A DNA stretch of 64,000 nt from Bacillota bacterium (GCA_023429995.1 JAEZCE010000078.1:67194-131193), one strand, 5' to 3'. Positions 54,614 to 63,884 are shown, counted from the stretch's first letter. Notes: generated from the sequence alone by a model not told the origin. Translations and numbers: made by a program.

Positions 54614-54928
54614 ATGAAAGACAATACATTCAAGGTTATTGCAACATACAGGAATAAGAGTAGCAAAGAAGCCGTTGTTATGTCGGAAACTCCCGAGAAA
54701 GCAATCGAAAAAGCAATCGTCGGGAATCACTTACCACTTAATTTTATCGATAGTTTGCCGATTTTTTGGAGAAATTATAACCCGATCGAAAAAACGCTCC
54801 ATATTATCAACTCGGAACAAAACTATGAAATTCAACTCATCAATAACAGCACCTACGAAAAATCCATTTTTAGTGGTAATGAGCTTTCCAATTGTGATAT
54901 CACTTCAGTCACTGTTGAAAAGGCTTAA
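54614..54928 (+). CDS. hypothetical protein, 104 aa
   Basis: A soluble, mixed alpha/beta product with no signal peptide or membrane span; not recognised. It opens MKDNTFKVIATYRNKSSKEAVV and ends ITSVTVEKA. AAGGAG stands 14 bases before the ATG, a little far. Its own promoter and terminator frame it as a single-gene unit between the priA and rpoZ operons. A small regulator or adaptor is possible but not indicated. Confidence 0.6.
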   Translation: MKDNTFKVIATYRNKSSKEAVVMSETPEKAIEKAIVGNHLPLNFIDSLPIFWRNYNPIEKTLHIINSEQNYEIQLINNSTYEKSIFSGNELSNCDITSVTVEKA

Positions 54929-54940
54929 TCTGATCAGACA

Positions 54941-54968
54941 AGAAGGCCCTTTAAGGGCCTTTTTGATT
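54941..54968 (+). terminator. terminator of the 104-aa gene
   Basis: AAGGCCCTT and AAGGGCCTT form a short perfect stem followed by TTTT; 13 bases after the stop. Confidence 0.75.
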
Positions 54969-55079
54969 CCCGACTGCTTGGGGGCTGTCCCAAAAGAAAA
55001 TTTTACGATAAAAAATATGAAGCTATATATTTTATTTCTTATTAATTGGAATTGTTTGCTAGTCAGCCTCCATGAAAAT

Positions 55080-55118
55080 AAAACAAAAAAGCCCTTAATA
55101 AATAAGGGCTAAAATTCA
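55080..55118. terminator. terminator hairpin near rpoZ
   Basis: AAAAAAGCCCTTA and TAAGGGCT pair around ATAAA, with A and T runs at the flanks. It lies about 60 bases beyond the rpoZ stop on the minus strand and likely ends that operon. Confidence 0.6.
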
Positions 55119-55174
55119 ATCCATGGATAAAAACTTTTCACACTATCCGTAAACGCAACTCAATCCGGTTGAAA

Positions 55175-55378
55175 TTATTTAATTCCCACTTTTGTTCTTT
55201 CTATCTTAATCTTACCGGAATGAATTTCCCGTAGTGCTGTGGAAACCGCTTTATTTGACTTTTCTTCGCTTGATTGTTCTTCTTCGAGAATTTTGCGAGC
55301 CCGTTTCGCAGATGCTGTAACTAAAGTATACCGACTATCGACATGTGTTAAAAGTTCATCGAGCGGTGGATAAATCAT
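55175..55378 (-). CDS. rpoZ: RNA polymerase omega subunit
   Basis: 67 residues. Opening MIYPPLDELL and YTLVTASAKRARKILEE are family features, with a slightly extended C-terminus. It stabilises RNA polymerase. It follows gmk in the conserved order yicC-mihF-remA-gmk-rpoZ. Confidence 0.9.
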   Translation of the reverse strand: MIYPPLDELLTHVDSRYTLVTASAKRARKILEEEQSSEEKSNKAVSTALREIHSGKIKIERTKVGIK

Positions 55379-55447
55379 CTTATTCCTCCTTGTGTGGTCA
55401 TCAAAAACGTATGTGCCTGAAACTATAGCGCAACCTATATGCTTAGA

Positions 55448-56059
55448 TTATTCGCCACGAAAAATTTTATCCAGAAATCCCTTCTCTTGGCGACTGACTT
55501 TCAACCGTTCAGACTGAATAATACATTCAATTTGCCGGCATGTCAAGTCAATTTCTCGATTTACGATAAAATAATCATATTCGGGAACCGCTTGCAGCTC
55601 TTTGTCGATATTCTTAAGGCGCAGCAAAATTTCCGCTTCCAATTCGGTTTGTCTGCCCATCAAACGCATTTTTAATTCACTCAGCGAAGGTGGAGCCAAA
55701 AAAATCAAAATGGTTTCAGGTAATGCTTTTTTTATCTGAGCAGCCCCCTGCACATCGATGTCGAGGACAAGATCCAAACCACCGGTCAGCATTTTTTCAA
55801 CGTAAGATCTGGGTGTTCCGTAATAATGCCGATAAACTTGAGCCCATTCCAGAAAATCGCCTGCCGCGATACGTTGGGTAAACTCAGAATCTGAAAGAAA
55901 AAAATAATTTTTACCGTCAATTTCTCCCTGACGCGGGGTCCGGGTTGTGGCCGAGATTGAGTAATTTAAAGTGGGTAGATAATTAAAAAGATCACTTATA
56001 ACGGTATTTTTACCCACTCCCGACGGTCCGGAGACTACAATTAACAAACCGCGCGGCAT
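55448..56059 (-). CDS. gmk: guanylate kinase
   Basis: 203 residues. P-loop GPSGVGKNT, then SATTRTPRQGEIDGKNYFF for GMP binding, FLEWAQVYRHYYGTP and VLDIDVQGAAQIK. It converts GMP to GDP. It is 11 bases after remA. Confidence 0.96.
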   Translation of the reverse strand: MPRGLLIVVSGPSGVGKNTVISDLFNYLPTLNYSISATTRTPRQGEIDGKNYFFLSDSEFTQRIAAGDFLEWAQVYRHYYGTPRSYVEKMLTGGLDLVLDIDVQGAAQIKKALPETILIFLAPPSLSELKMRLMGRQTELEAEILLRLKNIDKELQAVPEYDYFIVNREIDLTCRQIECIIQSERLKVSRQEKGFLDKIFRGE

Positions 56060-56070
56060 AAACGATTCTC

Positions 56071-56337
56071 CTATTCTTCGGGGTCTATCGATATATCTTT
56101 GGAGTTTAAGCGATGAGCGACTGTTTCGGGTTGAACCGCCGAAAGAATTACATGATCGCTATCGGTAATGATAACCGCTCTGGTACGTCTGCCATAAGTA
56201 GCGTCAATTAACATACCCTTGTCACGGCTTTCCTGAATGATTCTTTTGATGGGTGATGACTCGGGGCTGACAATAGCAATGATGCGATTGGCGGAAACAA
56301 TATTTCCAAACCCGATGTTGATTAGTTTAATCTCCAT
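56071..56337 (-). CDS. remA: extracellular-matrix regulator RemA
   Basis: 88 residues, DUF370/RemA family: INIGFGNIVSANRIIAIVSPESSPIKRII and RTRAVIITDSDHVILSAVQPETVAHR. RemA is a DNA-binding activator of biofilm and osmoprotection genes in Bacillus; the neighbourhood here is the usual one. Confidence 0.95.
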   Translation of the reverse strand: MEIKLINIGFGNIVSANRIIAIVSPESSPIKRIIQESRDKGMLIDATYGRRTRAVIITDSDHVILSAVQPETVAHRLNSKDISIDPEE

Positions 56338-56360
56338 AGTTTTACTTCAGGGCTCCCTTC

Positions 56361-56675
56361 TTAATTACTGCCAAGTCTCTCTATTAAAGCTTGTTTTTGG
56401 CGGTTTCCGAGGCCCTGAATGCGACGGGTCTCATCAATACCGATATCATTCATGATCTTTTTTGTTTTCACTTTGCCGATACGCGGTAATGATTCTAACA
56501 AATAGACTACTCTCATTTTTGCAACCACATCGTCATTAATATTTTCAAGCACTTCTAAGATGTTAGTCTTCCCATTTTTCAGGTTTTGACGGATTTTTGC
56601 TCTTTTGCTCCTCACTTCTTGAGCTTTTTTAAGAGCTTTACGTTTTTCCTCCAGTGACAGTTTCGGTAAAGCCAT
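56361..56675 (-). CDS. mihF: integration host factor-like nucleoid protein (mIHF type)
   Basis: 104 residues. The helical domain with LPKLSLEEKRKALKKAQEVRSKRA and the helix-two-turn-helix stretch ESLPRIGKVKTKKIMNDIGI, then RRIQGLGNRQKQALI are characteristic of the mycobacterial-type integration host factor. The ATG at 56675 has AGGAGGTG six bases upstream; a start at 56684 is less likely. It lies between yicC and remA. Confidence 0.88.
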   Translation of the reverse strand: MALPKLSLEEKRKALKKAQEVRSKRAKIRQNLKNGKTNILEVLENINDDVVAKMRVVYLLESLPRIGKVKTKKIMNDIGIDETRRIQGLGNRQKQALIERLGSN

Positions 56676-56687
56676 TAGTTTCACCTC

Positions 56688-57566
56688 CTATTCAATGTTT
56701 TGAATTTGTTCGCGTATTTTCTCCAGTTCAGCTTTGAAGTTGATCACCAGTTGTGCAATAGTAATATCACTTGCTTTCGAACCGACAGTATTGATTTCCC
56801 GGTTTAATTCCTGAATCAAAAAATCCATTCGCCGGCCTATCGGTTCAGTAATTTCCAAAATTTGGTGAAATTGTTTCAAATGACTCTCAATACGGACCAA
56901 TTCTTCGGTAATGTCGGATTTATCCGCAAAAACGGCAACCTCAAGGGCCAATCGGCCTTGATCGACCTCAATTCCTTCCGTGAGTTCCGTTATCCGTTTT
57001 GTTAATTTTTCTTGATAAACCGTGACCACTTTAGGGGCTTGTACCAACAATTCTTGGCGATAATTTTCGAGAGTGGACAGTTTATCGTAAATATCCCGGC
57101 ATAACCCATGCCCTTCTATTTTACGGTTTTCTATTAAAGATTGCAAAGCAATATTTAAAGCCTGCCTTACATTTTCAAACAATTTTTCCGGGTCGATATC
57201 GGGCTGATGATATTCAAGAAGTTCCGGTAATGTGATCATTGTTTTGACGTCAATCTCGCCTTCAATTCCGCAATTCTCTTTCAGTTCGCGGATGACTCTC
57301 AAATAAGAACGAAGATACGATTGATTCAATTCCACTTGGTCATTCATGGGAGAGAGTTGCTCGATGGTTACCGATATTTCGACTTTACCCCGTGAAATCT
57401 TACCGGAGATCTCACGCCGCAATTTATCTTCTAGAAAGCTGTAGCTTTTGGGGATTTTAAAATATAATTCTAAATAACGGTGATTGATTGACTTAAGGTC
57501 GATCGTTACATTGAAATCTTCACTGGAAAACACCCCTCGACCATAACCTGTCATACTTAAAGCCAA
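56688..57566 (-). CDS. yicC: YicC-family endoribonuclease
   Basis: 292 residues. Opening SMTGYGRG, ITVDLKSINHRYLELYFKIP and the C-terminal DUF1732 block RMDFLIQELNREINTVGSKASD are strongly conserved. YicC proteins are RNases. First gene of this operon. Confidence 0.93.
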   Translation of the reverse strand: MALSMTGYGRGVFSSEDFNVTIDLKSINHRYLELYFKIPKSYSFLEDKLRREISGKISRGKVEISVTIEQLSPMNDQVELNQSYLRSYLRVIRELKENCGIEGEIDVKTMITLPELLEYHQPDIDPEKLFENVRQALNIALQSLIENRKIEGHGLCRDIYDKLSTLENYRQELLVQAPKVVTVYQEKLTKRITELTEGIEVDQGRLALEVAVFADKSDITEELVRIESHLKQFHQILEITEPIGRRMDFLIQELNREINTVGSKASDITIAQLVINFKAELEKIREQIQNIE

Positions 57567-57803
57567 AGTTTTATGTGCCCCTTCTATATTATTCCCAAAT
57601 ATTTATGGTATTCAAATCGTAGCTATTTATATTCCACTCTTTGTACCAAATTCCTCCTTTTTTCCAGGAATTTTCCGCACAAAGCGGGAACTTTTTTGGC
57701 CGGATACCGTTAAACCAAGTATTAACAACGGGCATTGATAAGAACAATATGGATTGGAAAAATAAAAAGCAAATCGATTTCGATCCAAACGGAGGTTTTA
57801 AGC

Positions 57804-59000
57804 ATGAATCGAAAATATCTTGGTTATTTGGTAATAGCATTAATTTCTTCATTCTTTACAGCGGCGCTTTGTGTGGTTTTGTTGCCCAAAATGTTTAATC
57901 CCAACAATTCAGTCCGGCCGAATTACGCAAGTCAAGCCGGGGTTAAAAAAGTTGAATATCTCAACGAACAAGTCGGCGGCGACTCCATTATCAACGCCCG
58001 GCAGAAAGCGGCTCCATCTGTTGTCTACATTGATACCGTGGCAGTGGCAACAGCCACGCCCGACATTCCTGAGGAATTTCGCGATTTCCTCCCACCGGGG
58101 CTTTTTGGCGGAGGACAACAACAAGTTCGGGGCGCCGGGTCCGGGTTTATCATCCGTTCCGACGGCTACATTATAACCAACGAACACGTCGTCCGCAACG
58201 CTCAAAATTTGAAGGTGACTCTCCAAGGCGGCAAAAAATTCGACGGCCGGGTTATCGGAACCGATCCTCAAACCGATTTGGCCGTTGTCAAAATTAACGC
58301 TAAAAATTTACCTACTGCCGATTTGGGGGATTCCGACAACTTGGTCCCCGGACAATGGGCGGTAGCCATTGGTAATCCTTATGGGTTTCATGATACGGTA
58401 ACTGCCGGAATCATCAGCGCTTTGGGGCGGTCAATCGATGATCCCAACAATAGGGGCTACTTGATTCAGACGGATGCAGCAATTAATCCGGGAAACAGTG
58501 GCGGACCTTTGGTCGATCTTTCCGGAAAAGTTATCGGCATCAATGAAGCGATCATTGCCAATGCCCAAGGTTTGGGGTTCGCAATTCCGGTCAACTTAGC
58601 CAAAAAAGTCTCAAAAGAGCTGATTGAGAAGGGTAAAGTTCAACGTCCTGCTGCTCCGTGGTTGGGAGTGTCTTTAACGGCGCTCAATGATCAACTTGCC
58701 AATTATTATGGATTAACGAACCTGGAAGGCGCGATCATTCAAGTTTATGCAAACAGCCCCGCCAGTAAGGCCGGCCTTCAAAACGGCGATATCATCAAAG
58801 AAGTAAACCATATTAAAGTAAAGAGTCCGCAAGATGTCGTCAAAGAAGTAAGCAAGGCGAAGGTTGGCGCGCAAATCGAACTGTTAATCCTTAGGGATGG
58901 CGCGATGCGAGTGATGAAAGTGAAGTTGGAGGCTAGGCCCCAACAATTAGACAGGAATATCAATACCCCGAACCGGAATAGTTTGCCTTTTAGCCGCTAA
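57804..59000 (+). CDS. HtrA/DegP-family serine protease with PDZ domain
   Basis: 398 residues. N-terminal membrane anchor (about 5-28), trypsin-like domain with the triad His in ITNEHVV, Asp in QTDLAVVKI and Ser in NPGNSGGPLVD, and a single C-terminal PDZ domain with GAIIQVYANSPASKAGLQNGD. It degrades misfolded envelope proteins. I chose the ATG at 57804 (CGGAGG eight bases upstream); the frame extends upstream without a site. Transcribed divergently from yicC. Confidence 0.93.
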   Translation: MNRKYLGYLVIALISSFFTAALCVVLLPKMFNPNNSVRPNYASQAGVKKVEYLNEQVGGDSIINARQKAAPSVVYIDTVAVATATPDIPEEFRDFLPPGLFGGGQQQVRGAGSGFIIRSDGYIITNEHVVRNAQNLKVTLQGGKKFDGRVIGTDPQTDLAVVKINAKNLPTADLGDSDNLVPGQWAVAIGNPYGFHDTVTAGIISALGRSIDDPNNRGYLIQTDAAINPGNSGGPLVDLSGKVIGINEAIIANAQGLGFAIPVNLAKKVSKELIEKGKVQRPAAPWLGVSLTALNDQLANYYGLTNLEGAIIQVYANSPASKAGLQNGDIIKEVNHIKVKSPQDVVKEVSKAKVGAQIELLILRDGAMRVMKVKLEARPQQLDRNINTPNRNSLPFSR

Positions 59001-59095
59001 ATTTAGTAAAAACTGTTTATACAAGTTTCATAAAATTTTGGTATAATTAAAATCAATATATACGAACTTTATTCCTTATGAAAGAAGGTGGACCG

Positions 59096-59698
59096 ATGTC
59101 AAACATTATTGCTGAAGCATTATCCCGAACACAAGTCGCTCAAGATCGTACCGAAATATTCGAGGGCCTGGTAAGAACTTATGAAAAACCCTTATTTCAG
59201 TTTGCTTTTCGTTTGTGCGGAAATCACCACGAAGCCCAAGATTTGTTGCAGGAGGGTTTCTTCCGGGCTTATAAATCGTTTAATAAGTTTGAAGACGGTA
59301 CCGCTTTTGACCGTTGGCTTTATCAAATCATTCACAACCTGTATATTGACCATTACCGGAAAAAGAAAAACCGGCCGCTGGTTTCCTCCATCGATGAACC
59401 CAGCCCGTATCTGGAAAATGAAAAACCGGTCGAAATAGCCGACTGGACCAGTAATCCGGAACAGGAAGCAGTCCGTTTTGAGTTAGGAGAGCAAATTCAA
59501 GCCGGATTAGCCCAGTTGCCGACAGAATACCGTTCGGCCGTTATCCTCTGTGATATTCAAGGCTTGTCCTATGAGGAAATCGCCCAAATTCTTCGGTGTT
59601 CGATTGGGACGGTTCGATCAAGAATACACCGTGGCCGCAAAATATTGCGCCGGGTCTTGCTTCCCTATGTTCAAGGTAAGGAGGTTAAAGAAAGATGA
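59096..59698 (+). CDS. ECF-type RNA polymerase sigma factor
   Basis: 200 residues. Sigma region 2 (FAFRLCGNHHEAQDLLQEGFFRAYKSFNKF) and region 4 (YRSAVILCDIQGLSYEEIAQILRCSIGTVRSRIHRGRKIL) are clear. It directs envelope-stress or similar regulons. ATG at 59096 follows AGAAGGTGG. A TATAAT-like -10 is at 59042-59047. Its stop overlaps the next start (ATGA). Confidence 0.92.
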   Translation: MSNIIAEALSRTQVAQDRTEIFEGLVRTYEKPLFQFAFRLCGNHHEAQDLLQEGFFRAYKSFNKFEDGTAFDRWLYQIIHNLYIDHYRKKKNRPLVSSIDEPSPYLENEKPVEIADWTSNPEQEAVRFELGEQIQAGLAQLPTEYRSAVILCDIQGLSYEEIAQILRCSIGTVRSRIHRGRKILRRVLLPYVQGKEVKER

Positions 59699-60153
59699 AT
59701 TGTCAACACGCCCAAAATTTAATTTCATCTTTTATTGATCGTGAACTTAGCCCCGAGGAAACTCGGGAATTACGAAAGCACTTGTTCAGTTGTTGCGAAT
59801 GTGAAAACGAGTATCAAGAACTGCTTCATATCAAGGAATTTTTGGAAAATGCAATTCAAGAACCTCTTGATTTTGATCCATTGAAGAATTTACATTCCCG
59901 TTTGGCAAACGAAGAGGATTCCATCCTCTCGTTTTCAAACCATAGAATATGGATTCGCCGTTTGGGTATTGTCGCAGCTTGCTTCGTAATCTATTTCGTT
60001 ACCAGCGCCCTTCTTTTCCCGGATAACCGGAATGTCATCCCGCAGCTATCCGTCAAAAATTCCCAGTTGAAAAACGCCCCGGTCGCTTGGGATCAAAATA
60101 TCTCGATTGACCAATCGGTATCTGTTTATCAAGCTTCCCTTGTCTTGCCATAA
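59695..60153 (+). CDS. zinc-binding anti-sigma factor
   Basis: 152 residues. The ZAS motif H29-LFS-C33-CE-C36 near the N-terminus follows C3/H5, and one membrane span lies near 92-110 (RLGIVAACFVIYFVTSALLF). It holds the ECF sigma factor at the membrane until stress. Overlap with the sigma gene shows coupling. Confidence 0.88.
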   Translation: MNCQHAQNLISSFIDRELSPEETRELRKHLFSCCECENEYQELLHIKEFLENAIQEPLDFDPLKNLHSRLANEEDSILSFSNHRIWIRRLGIVAACFVIYFVTSALLFPDNRNVIPQLSVKNSQLKNAPVAWDQNISIDQSVSVYQASLVLP

Positions 60154-60186
60154 TCCGTTATCTTGGAAAATCATACTTAAAAAAAG

Positions 60187-60235
60187 GGGCTATTGTTAAT
60201 GAACTTTTGATTCATTGGCAATAGCTTTTTTATAC
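60187..60235 (+). terminator. terminator of the sigma/anti-sigma operon
   Basis: GCTATTGTTAATGAA and TTCATTGGCAATAGC form a long, nearly perfect stem, followed by a run of T. Confidence 0.8.
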
Positions 60236-60387
60236 CAAAGGGCAAAATTATTGATGCTGTTTTTATGTTTTAGAACCAATCTGCCGGGTCTACTACCTCA
60301 CCCGGACGCGCCGGGGCTCTCTCATCCTGTAATCCTGTTCATCTTGTCTTCGCTATTCTTTATTGAGGCCAACCTTTTTGTAGACCC
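60236..60387. other. intergenic stretch with a dispersed-repeat-like motif
   Basis: No gene. Near 60326-60349 CCTGTAATCCTGTTCATCTTGTC resembles the ACAGGATGAACAGGAT-type repeats found in many intergenic regions, and a CCGGACGCGCCGGGG hairpin-prone stretch precedes it. Confidence 0.35.
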
Positions 60388-61182
60388 TCAGAAAGGTAAC
60401 CTGTGTGTCTCTTGTTTCCTGTGACCCATATATAATAAAAATCCGCCTATTAAAATCATCCCGATTGAGATACATTGGGATGGGGTAAGTATTGTTTGAA
60501 ATAATACTCCCCGGTCATCTCCTCTAAAAAACTCAATCATAAACCTGAATATGCCATACAGAATCAAATAATAAGTAAATGCATTTTTTCGAAGCCAGAA
60601 GTAAGTAACGAAAAAAATAATCATAAGAAACAATGCTTCGATTAATTGAGTCGGAATTACTTTGACTCCGTGCCCATATAGCTGGTCTGCCAATGATCCC
60701 ACCGGAAATCGGACTCCGATTATTGAATTTGTCGGTTTTCCAAAACAACATCCTCCGAAGAAACATCCGATTCGGCCGAAAAAATGCGCTATAACCAAAG
60801 AAGGCGCAATATGATTGATATGCATCACAAAATTTCCAAAGTTTCCCATGACAATTTTATAACCAATTAGAAACACGAGGGCGCCACCCAATAATCCGCC
60901 GGCAAATGTAAAACCGGTAAAAACCAAAAGGTGTGACAGTATATCTTCAATATTGTTATGGTGGACAAATTTATCGAATATTGCCCCTGAAATAAATCCA
61001 AAAACAATGGAAACACCCATAACAACCATTAAATTATCAATTTCTTTTTTGAGAATTCCATTCTTACCGCATTTATGTTCGAATAGAATGATGCCGGTAA
61101 TTATCCCTATCGCAATCATCAAGTTGTACATTGGTATTATGGCAGCGGATCCAAAGACAGTGAACTTAATTACCTGATACAT
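60388..61182 (-). CDS. lgt: prolipoprotein diacylglyceryl transferase
   Basis: 264 residues with seven or so membrane spans. The Lgt signature is HFFGRIGCFFGGCCFGKP, followed by VIPTQLIEALF and RFMIEFFRGDDRG. It attaches the lipid to lipoprotein cysteines, such as the CapA-like protein here. I chose the ATG at 61182 with GAGG eight bases before; an ATG at 61215 lies inside a hairpin. Confidence 0.93.
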   Translation of the reverse strand: MYQVIKFTVFGSAAIIPMYNLMIAIGIITGIILFEHKCGKNGILKKEIDNLMVVMGVSIVFGFISGAIFDKFVHHNNIEDILSHLLVFTGFTFAGGLLGGALVFLIGYKIVMGNFGNFVMHINHIAPSLVIAHFFGRIGCFFGGCCFGKPTNSIIGVRFPVGSLADQLYGHGVKVIPTQLIEALFLMIIFFVTYFWLRKNAFTYYLILYGIFRFMIEFFRGDDRGVLFQTILTPSQCISIGMILIGGFLLYMGHRKQETHRLPF

Positions 61183-61196
61183 ACCGATATCCTCAA

Positions 61197-61238
61197 AAAA
61201 GATAAAGAGTCCCATTGCTACGGCTCTTTATCTTTTTG
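61197..61238 (-). terminator. hairpin between the small membrane gene and lgt
   Basis: AAAAAGATAAAGAG and CTCTTTATCTTTTT form a 14-base perfect stem with T on both outer sides. It ends the upstream gene's transcript, or attenuates into lgt. Confidence 0.8.
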
Positions 61239-61243
61239 TAAAA

Positions 61244-61618
61244 TTATTCGACGATTTCTTTTTTCTGTACAAAGGCAAAAATCGCAGCAAGCAACAATAA
61301 TATAACTACAATAAATGTTAAAAAGTTAAAAGTTGCTAAGGTAATTGCCGTTAAGACAGTTGCAACGATTAAACCAAGTCCTGAAACTTTAGGTGATTTT
61401 TTAGCCAATATTGCAAAAATGATCCCCAAAATAGCCCCGATTAATCCAATAAACAAAAATGCATTCCCGGCCGCCTGGGTTGCAGCTTCACTTGAATCGC
61501 TCACAGCTGATAATCCTGCAGCACATGCTCCAGAACATACCGCCGCGGGAAGACCCAACACACCGCCAATAATACCCAGAATCAATGGAACATTCGACGT
61601 ACCTCTCTCTTTTGCCAT
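61244..61618 (-). CDS. small membrane protein, DUF4064-like
   Basis: 124 residues with four hydrophobic segments: about 11-36, 49-72, 79-95 and 97-116. Glycine-rich spans such as LILGIIGGVLGLPAAVCSGAC and the KKSPKVSGLGLIVATVLT segment recall DUF4064-type proteins. Function unknown. Separate transcript: a hairpin follows it. Confidence 0.75.
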   Translation of the reverse strand: MAKERGTSNVPLILGIIGGVLGLPAAVCSGACAAGLSAVSDSSEAATQAAGNAFLFIGLIGAILGIIFAILAKKSPKVSGLGLIVATVLTAITLATFNFLTFIVVILLLLAAIFAFVQKKEIVE

Positions 61619-62012
61619 TTTAACCCCTCCATATTATTTTTTTATCTAAAACAAACGATACAAATTTGTTAGACAAATTAGAATCATCGCTTAAAAACAA
61701 AAACAATGTTATATGTAATTTTACACTATTGTTTAGTACATTTCAATATAAAAAAATTATTTTTTTAAATCCAAGTTATGCTTTTTAGTTTTTTCCTCTA
61801 TTCTCTATTTTGAATTTTCAAACCACACAATTCGACATTTATTTTTTCCACTCCCTGTCTACAAACGTGATCGGCCCGCCAAGCCCAACAGTCTTTTCAA
61901 ATTAAAAAAACGGCTACCGCACATTGACTGTGCAACAACCGCTTTCTTCACTCCATCCCCAAACCTAAAGCGTAATACCAATATATTGTACCGTGAAACT
62001 GAAGAACCCGTA
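61619..62012. other. AT-rich non-coding stretch
   Basis: About 390 bases, very AT-rich in the first 240. It must hold the promoter of the small membrane gene and the terminator of the Lrp gene (next entry). No coding frame or repeat was noticed. Confidence 0.4.
61904..61946 (-). terminator. terminator of the Lrp-type gene
   Basis: On the minus strand CGG-TTGTTGCAC / GTGCGGTAGCCG with a GCACA core stem is followed by seven T. Confidence 0.6.
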
Positions 62013-62450
62013 TTAGTCCTCAGGAAGCACCCTCCGATAAGAGACCGGCGAGGACAAAACCACCGAAGTATTGATGGTGCCGTATGGTACAAAATGATCC
62101 ACCAAATTTTTCAGACTATTCATATCGGCGACAGCGGCCTTCAAAAAATAACTGACCGCGCCGGTAACCCGGTGGCATTCCAGGATATCCGGGTGCTTGG
62201 CGACCATGGTTTCAAACTCTTCCGGGCCGGTCCGGATTTGACTAATTTGAATCATCACCAGAATGTTGCGGCCGATGGCCGACAAGGAAATCCGGGCATT
62301 AAATCCCTCGATCACCCCTTGGTCGCATAAGCGATGAAACCGTTCGGTTACGCTGGGCCGGCTTAACGATAAGGCTTGCGAAAGTTGACTGATGGTGATT
62401 CTGCCATCTTCCTGCAACAGTTTGATCATTTCAATGTCTATCTTATCCAC
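62013..62450 (-). CDS. Lrp/AsnC-family transcriptional regulator
   Basis: 145 residues. Helix-turn-helix: IDIEMIKLLQEDGRITISQLSQALSLSRPSVTERFHRL, then the RAM ligand domain with HPDILECHRVTGAVSYFLKA. Responds to amino acids or related compounds. I chose the GTG at 62450 (AGAGGA seven bases upstream) over TTG 62468. Divergent from the reductase gene, which it may control. Confidence 0.9.
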   Translation of the reverse strand: MDKIDIEMIKLLQEDGRITISQLSQALSLSRPSVTERFHRLCDQGVIEGFNARISLSAIGRNILVMIQISQIRTGPEEFETMVAKHPDILECHRVTGAVSYFLKAAVADMNSLKNLVDHFVPYGTINTSVVLSSPVSYRRVLPED

Positions 62451-62718
62451 GAATATTCCTCTTTGCAAATTGTTGACTTTTTACGATAAAGTTATTCAAA
62501 ACGACAATCAAAACCACAATATTGATTCATTTTGTTATTTTCAATTTCCAAGGGCTATTGTATCATTTATCTGGTAATCGTGATAGATTATTTTAAATTT
62601 GGTTGACATCATATTGTTAAGTCATCCTTTATTCTTTTTGAAGAGGTCTTTTGTCTTTACCCTAAAGAGAAACGGTAGATTTAATAAATTCTTTACTGAA
62701 AGAAAGGGTGGAAAAATC

Positions 62719-63648
62719 ATGAAATACGCAATACTTGGGGCAGGAGCCATGGGGAGCATTATCGGGGCTACCCTGGCCAAAAGCGGAGCCGAAGTTACCT
62801 TAATTGATCCTTATCAAGAACATATGGAGAAGATTCAAACCGAGGGATTGCGGCTCACCCTGAATAAAAATAAAGAAACCATCACCATCCATACCTGCGC
62901 CGATCCCCGTCAAGCCGGGCCGGTGGAAGTGATCATCTTATTGGTGAAAAGAATTCATTCTGTGGCGGCGCTGGAGGGAGCCAGAGAGTTAATCCGCGAA
63001 AATACTTATATTTGTACTCTCCAGAACGGCTTGGGCAATACCGAACTCCTGGAGCAATATTTGCCGAAGGAACGCATTTTACAAGGGGTTTTGCGGATTG
63101 CCGGCCGAATGAACGGTCCGGGAGATGTTGCCGGGGAAGTAGCCGGAGGGATTGCTGTCTATCTGGGAAGTCTCTCCAAGGAAAAAGCCTCCATCGCCAT
63201 GGCGCAACAAATCGCAACGGATCTGACATCCGGAGGTCTACCATCCCAGTTTAAAAGCGATGTACAGCAGGACATTTGGACCAAAGCTGTCAATAATATT
63301 TGTTTTAACGCTCCCTGCGGCCTTTTACACCTGCGGATCCGGGAGTATTTTTCCCATCCGGACGGAAAACGAATGGTCGATGAAATCGCCAAAGAAACCA
63401 TTCAAGTGGCCAAGGCAGAAGGAGTGGTCCTGGACTATCAACAAATCATCCGGGATTTGGAAACCAACGTAATACCGGCCATCGGCGACCATTATCCTTC
63501 CCTGGCCCAGGATATGCGCAATAAAAGGAAAACCGAAATCGACTCTCTAAACGGCGCTATCGTCAGATATGGCCGTAAGCTTGGAATCCCGACTCCGGTG
63601 AATGACTATATCACGCGGCTGGTTAAAATCGCGGAAGATAATTATTGA
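62719..63648 (+). CDS. ketopantoate reductase-like protein (ApbA/PanE family)
   Basis: 309 residues. Rossmann loop GAGAMGSIIG, then CTLQNGLGN and WTKAVNNICFNAPCGLL with the catalytic Lys and Asn. The family reduces 2-dehydropantoate to pantoate or acts on other keto acids. No panB or panC is nearby, so pantothenate synthesis is not assured. ATG at 62719 follows AAGGGTGG. Confidence 0.88.
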   Translation: MKYAILGAGAMGSIIGATLAKSGAEVTLIDPYQEHMEKIQTEGLRLTLNKNKETITIHTCADPRQAGPVEVIILLVKRIHSVAALEGARELIRENTYICTLQNGLGNTELLEQYLPKERILQGVLRIAGRMNGPGDVAGEVAGGIAVYLGSLSKEKASIAMAQQIATDLTSGGLPSQFKSDVQQDIWTKAVNNICFNAPCGLLHLRIREYFSHPDGKRMVDEIAKETIQVAKAEGVVLDYQQIIRDLETNVIPAIGDHYPSLAQDMRNKRKTEIDSLNGAIVRYGRKLGIPTPVNDYITRLVKIAEDNY

Positions 63649-63737
63649 CCCGGATTCCCGGGTGCAAGCTACACTTTACCGTTTCCGGATGCCGTCAAGG
63701 ATTCTTTTAGGCTTCAGCCACAGGCCTGCAAGGACAA

Positions 63738-63884
63738 TCAATCGATTTTTTGGATGGAGCCTTCCAAATGATTGATTAACGCCTTATTGAGTTGAGTCAG
63801 CCTTTGATTGGACAGCATATAAAATAAATAGTTTATTATTCCCCCGGCAATAATGCCCGTTAACAATAAAATGAAATGATTATT
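63738..63884 (-). pseudogene. C-terminal fragment of a small membrane protein
   Basis: A frame without a start codon reads a membrane span (FILLLTGIIAGGIINYLFYM) and a polar tail ending HLEGSIQKID. It begins directly at a TGA that overlaps the transposase end, suggesting its 5' part was cut away by the insertion. Confidence 0.4.

Noticed and set aside
61859..62092. 77-codon minus-strand frame
   Set aside because: It overlaps the Lrp gene end and its terminator and shows no protein pattern.
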